DNA of 64,000 nt from Datisca glomerata. Lineage: Eukaryota > Streptophyta > Magnoliopsida > Cucurbitales > Datiscaceae. The notes below the pieces were generated by a model. The model saw only the letters and a program-made list of their open reading frames with translations. It was not told the origin of the DNA and searched no databases. The translations under genes were made by a program, and so were the position numbers. The stretch lies in assembly GCA_003255025.1 (NCBI GenBank), contig QANY01006259.1:434001-498000 (forward strand), written 5' to 3'. Positions 56,290 to 64,000 of the stretch are shown in pieces. Each line of letters opens with the position of its first letter. The first letter of the stretch is position 1.

Positions 56290-56845
56290 ACCGTTTGTTT
56301 TTCTTTTTGTCGAATCTAACGCGGTCATTGAACAGATTCAGGCGACTGCCTTATTTCCGCTGATGGTCTTTATCCTTTCTGGAGATGGGTTTCTCAGTAC
56401 TTGGTAGAATGTTGATGGTATAGCTCTCATCTTGTGTAACCAAGTTCTTCACAAGATGGCATTATAGGGAGATGACGTGTTCATTACTAAAACTTATGTG
56501 AGGTAGTTGTAGGGCTCAACGTTAATGGGAAGAACTACAATTCCCTCCGAGTAACTAACTTCCCATGGCAATCTTCTTAAGCGTGGATTAGGGTAGGACA
56601 TTGACGGCACTCTTGTCTTCTATCAATACCCTTCTTAATAAGCAATTCCCAACTTGGATTACAATGACTAGGGCGCCGTTATGGAACTCGTCATACTTCA
56701 GGTCCAGGTCATCAAATATCAATGGTAGGCTTTCATTGTCATTCGACGTGTTTCCCCACTCCTAGTTTTCCTCCAACATTGGTCTCTTATAGTACATCTT
56801 CCTTTCTTTCCTACTAGTTCCCTCTTGCTCGGTTAATACAATGAT
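56290..56845 (-). pseudogene. Tat protease remnant
   Basis: Minus strand, upstream of RT. HNGALVIVIQVGNCLLRRVL leads to IEDKSAVNVL (~56598-56645), where the active site D-x-G-S-S is now E-D-K-S-A. Upstream is an acidic stretch (SNDNESLPLIFDD) typical before this protease. It ends at ~56845, where copia LTR sequence begins, so gag and the 5' part are cut off. Confidence 0.65.
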
Positions 56846-59038
56846 TGTTGGAAACGCGGCGCTAGCACGAAGGAAGCGTGGGGCTTTTAATTTTTTTTTA
56901 CAAAATGAATTTTTTTATAAAAGAAAATAATCGCGACGCAACGATTTCCAAAAAAAAACTTTTCTTGAAAAACTCTTTTCAATCAAGATCCATTATATAT
57001 TAAATATAAGACATACATGGATAGGAATTGTGTACCTCTTATAGTCTATATCAAGCGTCTTCACAAACCAACGATCATGCATTCCCACGAGCACCTGACT
57101 TCGAGATCCACACCAAGATCTTCCAAGCCAATCCTGAAATGCACTAGAAGTGTGTGGGTACGTAGAATAATTCAAAGAAACTTTTACTGTCTCTAGATGT
57201 ACTAAACACATGAGATTTAGATATTTACTAAGAATGATTAATTCTGTGAGACAATCATCTGAGAGAATACAATGATTATTATTTCAGAGTTTTTTATTAA
57301 CTTTTAATTACAGATAAAGTTCACCCCGATAAAACTTTATTCTCAACGCTTAACAAAATCTGATGAGCCTAGAATATATATATATATTCTAGGCTCATCA
57401 GATTTTTAGGGATGTTCACAAAATAACATTTAATCACCAAATTGTCATTGCAGTGGGACCACTGCAATTTGAAGCACAACTGCAGTGCCCATTACACTGC
57501 ATTTGCCGTGAACTACCATATTGCCTCAAGGCACTGTGTGCCACGACAATACTGTAGTGTCGCCAGTACTGCACGCCCACTACTGTAGTGTCACGTGGCA
57601 TAAGAGTAGGTTCATGTCAATCTCTAATTCCCAATTAGTGATTGACATGTGACAATTACTGCGAATTAATTATCTATTTTAATCAAATAAATATCCACAT
57701 AACAGTTAATTCAAAATTAATTTATTTGATCATCTCAATCAACTATCTTGTCTGTTAGTTCTCAAATAACATATTTAGTTTGACTTAATTATGATATAAT
57801 AATAATAATAATTTATAATTATCTAATTTCACAAATAATATATTTTTTCTCATTTATCGATAATTATAGAATTAATCGATATAATTATTTATATATAATT
57901 TCCAAAAATTAATATGAATAATTTTATTAATTAATTTTTAATTAATTAATCAGACATAATTATCTCATAATTATGTATTTACCCTAGAATAAAAATTTCT
58001 TTTACAAGTCTATGCTTTTCTCATGTCTTGAAATATTCACACCCTAGACGACGTAGTACATAATTAACTTGGAGATCATGGACTTATAATCTTAAGCTTC
58101 AATAAACTAGATTATTAATTAAATTTTAATTAAATAATCTTATTTATCAATTTCATTATTATTCCACTAAATAAGGAATTGCACTCTTAGAGATTATAGA
58201 ATTTATTAATAGAGTGTTCTCGTCTAGTCCATTGATATAATGATTTCATGTAGTTATGTCCTCCAATTATTGGTTCGTAAATTAGAACTGGTCCTTAAGT
58301 AACCTTCTAATTATCACTTGATCCTTAAGTACCATTAATTCACTAGTGAATGGCTAAGTTATAATTGTATTATAAATATGAACTTAATAACCATTCTGTT
58401 TTAGAATCAACACTTAATGGGACCAATATACGATTCGTTAAGAAATCTTGGATTCCAAATCTTGTATGATCATGTTCTCACCCATCCATGTCAGTAAGTC
58501 TTCAAAAAAAAGTCACTAGCCAATTTTACAAACAAACCTTAACGAGTGAATTAAAAGATCTAGTAGACATGCATAGTAGTTCATAAATACTCAGTATTCA
58601 GACTGATCTACATATGTTCATCAGATTGATGTGTATTAAAACTTTATAATAAATAGTAAGATAGTAAATATGTCAATTCACATCAGTCCTGTCATATATA
58701 ATCTTATTATATAAAGTACATTCACTAAGATACCTATCCACATCAATGATCCAGATATAGATCACATGCATTCATATTGCTTAGTGAACCGTACTAGCAA
58801 CCATTAATTAAAGATTCCATAATTTAGTATGTTGGTGACAATTTTATTCATTATCTATGATTGTCATCCTCTTATACTAATACAAGATCATAGTCTCATT
58901 AATGAATATGGAAATTTTTAGATATTTATATAAATTATTCAACAATAATTGAAAAGAACAATTATAAGACAAATGTAATTTCATTAAATTGAATATTAAA
59001 ATATCAATACACATGTTTTGAGGGCATTACCCTTAACA
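56846..59038 (-). repeat. 3' LTR of the copia element (2193 bp)
   Basis: On the minus strand it begins TGTTAAGGGTAATGCCCTC at 59038 and ends CCAACA at 56846. The portion 56846-57410 aligns with 63441-64000 with many substitutions and some small indels, so the insertion is old. A G-box CACGTGGC lies at ~57591-57598 and a cluster of CACTGCAGTG/CTGTAGTGTC motifs at 57450-57600. Preceded on the minus strand by the purine-rich AAGTGGGATAT (59039-59049). Confidence 0.85.
57355..57406. repeat. 52 bp perfect palindrome in the copia LTR
   Basis: Arms AAAATCTGATGAGCCTAGAA... and its complement meet at a central (TA)n with no unpaired base, 26 bp each side. The TATATATATATA core may serve as the LTR TATA box. 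In the 5' LTR (63940-63995) the equivalent is no longer palindromic. Confidence 0.9.
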
Positions 59039-59099
59039 ATATCCCACTTGCCCTAAAGAAAATGTGGCATCTCTCTCAGCCCCATGTTTCGAACATGAC

Positions 59100-59520
59100 C
59101 CTAAAATGACTTTGCAAGAAGTGTCTTGGTAAAAGGATTAGTCAGGTTCTAATTTATCGTTATGTTCATAACAGTCACATCCCTTCGATGCATTATCTCT
59201 CTTATAAAATTATATTTCCTCTCTATATGCTTCCCCCTCTTATGACTCCTCAATTCTTTAGAATTAGCTTCCACCCCACTGTTGTCATAGTATAGGATCA
59301 GTGGGTTGTCCATATTTAGAACTACTTCTAGATCATTATAGAACTTTTCTGAGCAATACTACTTCTTTTGCAACTTCACAATCCCCTATATACTCGTCTT
59401 CCATAGTGGAATCTACAATGCTGGATTTTTTAATACTTCTCCAGACTACAGCTCCTTCACCTAGGGTGAATACTGATCCAGACGTCAACTTTGGGCTGTC
59501 TCTGTCTTATTGAAAATCAG
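59100..59520 (-). pseudogene. Copia RNase H
   Basis: Minus strand: after TNSDFQ the sequence reads DKTDSPKLTSGSVFTLGEGA, VVWRSIKKSS, an ADSTMEDEY-type block (here VDSTMEDE), AKEVVLLRKV, LYYDNSGVEANSKE, RSHKRGKHIERKYNFIREIM and a NPFTKTL end. These are the standard Ty1/copia RNase H blocks with D-N-S and the H-I-x-x-K/R-Y motif. Broken by frameshifts. It is followed at once by the purine tract and 3' LTR. Confidence 0.82.
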
Positions 59521-60241
59521 AATTAGTGTATGCAGTGGGGTTCGAGTCTCCAGTTGAATAAACAAGCATATAGTTTCTTGTTCTTCTAAGATACTTGAGA
59601 ATGTTCTTTACTGCAATCCGATGTTCTTCTAAGATACCAGGATTTGATTGATAACGAGTGACAGTTCTCATCGCATAACATATGTCTGGTCTCATACACA
59701 ACATGACATACATGAGTCTACCAATAACTGAAGCATAATGAACCTTTCTCATATGCCATTTCTCCCAAGGTGTCTTAGGACATTGCTCTTTGGAGAGAAC
59801 AATTTCATGCATGGTTGGTAGTTGACTTTTCTTGGGATTCTCTATAGAGAATCTCTACAACACCTTATCAATATAAGATACTTGAGAAAGTACCAAGAGC
59901 TTGTTCTTTCTATCACTTAGGATTTGGATTCCTAGAACATAACTCGCCTCTCCCAAATATTTCATTTGGAATTTCTCAGCTAACCACTTATTTACATTTG
60001 ACAAAGTTTCTACATCATTCCCAATGAGTAGAATATCGTCAACATATAGAACTAAGAAAACCACTATCTTGTCTTTGATGTATTTATAAACAGAAGCTTT
60101 GTCAACAATTTGCTCGAAGCCATATGATTTAATAATCTCATCAAAAGAAAGATTGCAAGATCTAGATGCTTGCTTTAATCGGTTTAAAGTGCATATCCCC
60201 AAAAAGTGAGCGGTAGTGGTGAGTAGCTTAACATCGGTCAA
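59507..60241 (-). pseudogene. Copia reverse transcriptase, C-terminal half
   Basis: Minus strand. 60241-59855: LNRLKQASRSCNLSFDEIIK (G-L-K-Q-A-S-R changed to R-L-K-Q-A-S-R), YIKDKIVVFLVLYVDDILLI with catalytic Y-V-D-D intact, and KYLGEASYVLGIQILSDRKN. 59812-59507: LSKEQCPKTPWEKWHM, YASVIGRLMYVMLCMRPDIC, RYQSNPG, AVKNILKYLRRTRNYMLVYS and YTNSDFQ. The N-terminal half of RT is missing: upstream sequence is integrase core. Confidence 0.87.
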
Positions 60242-60882
60242 ACCATATCCAATAAGGTCTAGTTTCTCCTTTCTGAAACACCATTTTGCTGTAGCTTTCC
60301 AGGTCTTGTGAGTTGGGATAGGATGCCATACTCCAGCAAGTAATCCTTGAATTCTAAATCCAAGTATTCACCACCTTGATCTAATCGATGATTTTTTAGT
60401 GATCAACCTAATTGCTTTTCAGCTTCAGGTTGAAGTCCTTCAACTTTCCAAAAGTTGCAGACTTTTTATTCATTAGGTGAGTATAATCATATCTTGAGTA
60501 ATCGTCAATAAAAGTGACGAAATACTCATACCTACCTCTAGCATGTACATTGATCGGTTTACAAACATCACTATGTACTAGCTCATGTGATTCTTTGGCT
60601 CTTTGGCCCTTTTCCAGTGAAAGGTATCTTGGTCATTTTACCCTCTAAATAAGATTCACAAACATGAAGCGTTTCAACTTCTAGTTCTCTCAAAGCACCA
60701 TACTTTGCTAACCTGTTTAATTTGTCTAGATTAATATGTCCCAACCTAAGATGCCATAGATACGTGGTATAATCATCATGAGAAACTCTTTGTCGTTTGT
60801 TACTTTTAGGATTTGCTACTTTAAAAAAGTCAAAATTATTTAACGGGCCTTCAGTTGGTTTAAGCATATACAGTCCGTTCAA
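60242..60882 (-). pseudogene. Copia GAG-pre-integrase and integrase core, truncated
   Basis: Minus strand. 60882-60583: NGLYMLKP, YLWHLRLGHINLDKLNRLAK and LHVCESYLEGKMTKIPFTGK, the zinc-binding segment in which the second Cys is Tyr (C-E-S-Y). Next, after stops, LVHSDVCKPINVHARGRYEY with the first catalytic Asp, FVTFIDDYSRYDYTHL with the second, and an NGVSERRN block near 60260. Sequence then passes directly into RT, so the integrase C-terminus and RT N-terminus are deleted. Confidence 0.82.
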
Positions 60883-61158
60883 TACTTTTTCATGACAATA
60901 TTGAATCCATTCTTAGAAATAATTAACTCATTATTAATTAAATAAACTCAAAAAAATGATTCATGCAGTGCGAAAGAGAAATCAAATTTCTCAAAAATCC
61001 ATATAATAAATATTGTTCAAAATTAAATAATTATTTCCAAAATTAAGGTCCCCAATATTTTTGCTGACACGAACGCACCACTGCCAACTCTCATAATGAT
61101 CTCGCCATCAGCCAGCTCCATTGACGAATCAAGCATCTTCAAAGAAGAACATACATGG

Positions 61159-61711
61159 TTAGAGCTCTAAATCTAATATCCAGGATGACAAATCATATTC
61201 CACTAAACAAGCATCAAGGACAAGTAAATCATATTTACCTTTCTTTTTCAACTCAGAGAGATACTTGTTACAGTTTCTCTTCCAATGACCTTCAACCCCA
61301 CAATGTAAACATTTTCTGTTGAGTTCGTTGTCAATATTGTTCATTGTTAATATTGTCCATCTTTTCATCATTATTCTTGCTTTTGTCCTTATCATTCTTC
61401 TTCTTCTTTTTATCACTACTAACAATAGAGGGAGAAGAGTTTTTCTCAGTAACATTTACCTCTCCCCCAATGGTAACCTTTATGTCAATAATCCAAGTAT
61501 TGACTGCAGACCTTTCAGGACTTTCTTCAGCAAGAATAAATTCATTATGCTCATAAACTAGCAACATGTTTGAGTTGGATTTCCATCTTATGGAGTTATC
61601 ACTATTTAATATCTCAACTACAAGTAAAGCAGTAATAGGGTTGCCCGTTAACATAATAATAACTGAAAAATAAAACATACATAATTCAATATAATTAAAA
61701 TAAATATCCAA
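61159..61711 (-). pseudogene. Copia gag remnant with intact zinc knuckle
   Basis: Minus strand. 61711-61331: IRWKSNSNMLLVYEHNEFIL and AEESPERSAVN are the start of a copia Gag; the middle of Gag is missing and the frame passes to GGEVNVTEKNSSPS and a Lys run. In the adjoining frame (61455-61159) a CCHC knuckle CLHCGVEGHWKRNC is intact, followed by KYDLLVLDACLV and SSWILD, the protease active-site approach, where D-S-G-A is lost to a frameshift. GAG-pre-integrase follows at 60882 after decayed protease sequence. Confidence 0.8.
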
Positions 61712-63426
61712 AATTCAGAAAATAAACGTGATGCATGAATGCAACATATTAAATACATATATTTATCATTTATAAGTCTACGATAAGACAACCTAACAAT
61801 TAATATGCTGCCTGAGGGTCGGTCAGATTAATTTTAGACTGTCTATGAGACATTCTCGTCCATATTAATTAAAACTCAAAATATCTCATATTTTCTCTTT
61901 TCAATATAAGGTATCGCTTATTTGGTCATGTCACAACTATCCACTTGAAGCTTAATTGTGACTTTGTGATTGTAATCCATTATTTCAGATTCCATGACTT
62001 GATTCAGAATATGCCACCTTATGGTCGGTCAAAACTAATCTACATCACTTAGTCTTATCTTCTTAAGAAATCCAACCTTGTATTGATATAGAAAAATCTT
62101 GCTTAGGGGGATGAAAACAAAGCCATCTCGAGGCCCTCACCGTACCTCACAGTGTTGTACTATTAATGGAGACCATATGTTACATCGACATGTCAACCTT
62201 TTCTTATTCACTATTTTAGAATAATGTATTCCTATTTTGACTAATTAATTTCAAATTAATTACAAGTTAAAATAATAACCTTATGAATGTTAAATTAACA
62301 GTTAATCCAATCTCATTGGTCTAAGTTCATTTACCCTTCTAAAGAGCCAAAGTCGAAATGAGGTGACCTTAGATTAACTAATTAATTACATTCATCAAAC
62401 TTTAATAATTTTTTTTATTAAAGTTGGTTATCCTAAATGTTACTATAGTCTATAGAATGGTGTGATTACCAAGTTTTAACTAATTAAAACCTAGCAGTTT
62501 ACATGCAATTGATTTCTCAAAATAATTTATATAAACATATTAGGACAATCCTAATAAATCATCTTTCTACTGATAAGATGCATGATTAAATAAAACTGCA
62601 TGGGGTTTCATGTACGGCATGTGATCGACTAATGCACGATCTTGTTATCAATCATATCAATAAAAAATTATTTAACAGTTAAATAAAATAATAATGGACC
62701 GAGTGAGTATTGGGTATTTATAAAAGTACAACCATTAAAATAAAAAATAAAATTACAAAGAGGACTTCTAGATTGCATATTTCTAAAATATCTCATTCTC
62801 CACTTGATTTTCATCTTCATAATCTTCATACATTGAACAAAACCCCTTTAATTACAAAACTATTTCTTAATTAAAAATTATCTCTATAATTATCTTTTAA
62901 AATTATTGAATTTGATTTGGTCAAACCCAATCAATTAATTAATCTTTATTTCTCATAAAATTAAAAATTAATTTTAAAATTACATTAATTTCAAAATTTA
63001 GAAGATAAAAGATAGAATTAGGGTTTTCATAAAACTCTGCAATGATAGGGTGAGTTGGTATTAGGATTTCTGTGGAACTTCCCTAGCTATGCAACAGTTT
63101 CCACCGACGAAAGGACACTCCCACCACCGCCTATCACCGTCGGCTAGCTACATTTGCCACCGACCAACACCGTCAGCTAACCCCTAGGAATTCCTATTCC
63201 TTTTCTTTTTCCTCCACGTTCATCTCGTGCATTTTTTGTCTTCTCGCGATTACACAAAGCCTAAAGAAAAATTAAAGAACAAAGCCTAACCAATAATCAC
63301 AATACAATTAACAATCTATTTTTAGTCATACATTCACAAATCAAAACCATTCATTCATACATAACAAATATATTATGAATAATGCAAAGAAACCCTCATA
63401 GTATATAATATACAAATATATAATGA
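61712..63426 (-). other. Leader of the copia element
   Basis: About 1.7 kb between primer site and gag with no open frame of note. AT-rich, with a C-rich island at 63060-63240 (CACCACCGCC, CACCGACCAACACCGTC). This is a long leader for a copia element, so part may be foreign; I see no boundary. Confidence 0.45.
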
Positions 63427-63440
63427 CCTCGGATACCAAT
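63427..63440 (-). promoter_or_regulatory. Primer binding site of the copia element
   Basis: On the minus strand TTGGTATCCGAGGT directly follows the LTR end CAACA; it resembles the TGGTATCAGAGC tRNA-Met site with substitutions. It fixes the element's orientation. Confidence 0.75.
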
Positions 63441-64000
63441 TGTTGAAAATGCGGTGCTCGCGCGACGAAAGCATGAGGCTTTGATTTTTTTATATAAAAA
63501 TGAATAGTTTTTTTATAAAAGAAAACAATCGCGACGTAACAAATTTCAAAAAAAAAAATTATTGAAAAGCTCTTTTCAATCAGAATCCATTATATATATT
63601 AAATTTAAGATATACATGGATAGGAATCATATACCTCTTGTAGTCTATATCAAGCGCTCTAAAAAACTAACGATCTTGCGTTCCCAGGAACAACTGACGT
63701 CGAGATCCACACCAAAATCTTTCAAGTCAATCCTCAAACACACTAGGACATGTATGGGCATGTATAATCATTCAAAGATATTTTTTCTATCACTAGATGT
63801 ACTCAACAAATGAGATTAATTCAGTGGGACAATCCTCTTAGAGCATATGATGTTCATTTTTTTAGAATTTTTAATTAACTTTTAATCATAGAGAAAGTTC
63901 ACCCTAATCGCAACTATGTTCTCAACATGCAACCAACACTGAGGCTATTAGAATAATATATATATATACACTTTCTCTAGGCTTAGCATATTTTTAGGGA
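63441..64000 (-). repeat. 5' LTR of the copia element, partial
   Basis: Starts (plus view) TGTTGAAAATGCGG and parallels 56846-57410: CGCGACG, TTTTTTTATAAAAGAAAA, ATACATGGATAGGAAT, TAGTCTATATCAAGCG and GTCGAGATCCACACC. It is cut by the window end. The frame 63562-63813 in it is not a gene. Confidence 0.82.

Larger units (their letters stand above)
56846..64000 (-). mobile_element. Ty1/copia retrotransposon, minus strand, 5' LTR cut by window edge
   Basis: 3' LTR 56846-59038, pol and gag remnants 59100-61711, long leader, primer site 63427-63440, and 5' LTR from 63441 to beyond the window. LTR ends TGTTAAGGG...CAACA on the minus strand agree at both visible borders. Domain order gag-PR-IN-RT-RH is the Ty1/copia order. 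Gag and the IN-RT junction carry large deletions. It lies against the Tat protease and appears to have inserted into it. Confidence 0.88.

Overview
This window is nuclear DNA of a flowering plant, probably a eudicot, from a repeat-dense, gene-poor region such as pericentromeric heterochromatin. The evidence is the AT-rich sequence, stacked plant retrotransposons (Ty3/gypsy Tat lineage, Ty1/copia), CACTA DNA transposons with short plant-type introns, and integrated plant pararetroviruses (Caulimoviridae). I found no intact host gene, tRNA, rRNA or CRISPR array. Almost every recognisable reading frame is a decayed fragment of a mobile or viral element.

Layout. (1) 1-13456: two copies of one endogenous pararetrovirus (lineage 1) face away from each other around position ~5600. 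Copy A runs left on the minus strand from a tRNA-Met primer site: movement protein, capsid, a tandemly duplicated protease, and RT that runs off the window. Copy B runs right on the plus strand: N-terminus without movement protein, capsid, zinc knuckle, protease, RT, RNase H remnant, an AlkB-like 2-oxoglutarate/Fe(II) dioxygenase domain, a C-terminal PWIWKW/KWWDK module, then a promoter. (2) 13460-16514: a ~3.05 kb non-autonomous CACTA element with TGA target duplication and apparently captured gene pieces. (3) 16600-24514: tandem ~680 bp units, then remains of a second CACTA element (transposase-associated domain and a C-terminal-like exon) split by a 2377 bp solo LTR with a perfect 5 bp duplication, and a ~235 bp tandem array. 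(4) 24515-32651: no genes; a run of at least six unrelated tandem-repeat arrays. (5) 32652-~52480: a Tat-lineage Ty3/gypsy element with two ~2.1 kb LTRs, primer site, gag debris and a tandem-repeat 3' region. Its right LTR is split by a 10 kb insertion (41443-~51447) made of five segments of a second pararetrovirus (lineage 2) in alternating orientation. (6) ~52845-56845: a minus-strand Tat pol remnant (protease, RT, RNase H, archaeal-type RNase H, integrase N-terminus) with an opposite-strand ORF downstream of pol, as known for Tat elements. (7) 56846-64000: a minus-strand Ty1/copia element with its 3' LTR and pol complete in view and its 5' LTR cut by the window edge.

How the parts relate. 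The nesting gives a relative order: the Tat element came before the lineage 2 insertion in its LTR, the second CACTA came before the solo LTR in its exon, and the Tat pol remnant at 54-57 kb appears to have been cut by the copia element. The observation most worth following is the AlkB domain between RNase H and the C-terminal module of the lineage 1 pararetrovirus. AlkB domains are well known in plant positive-strand RNA viruses, but I do not know them as a standard part of Caulimoviridae.
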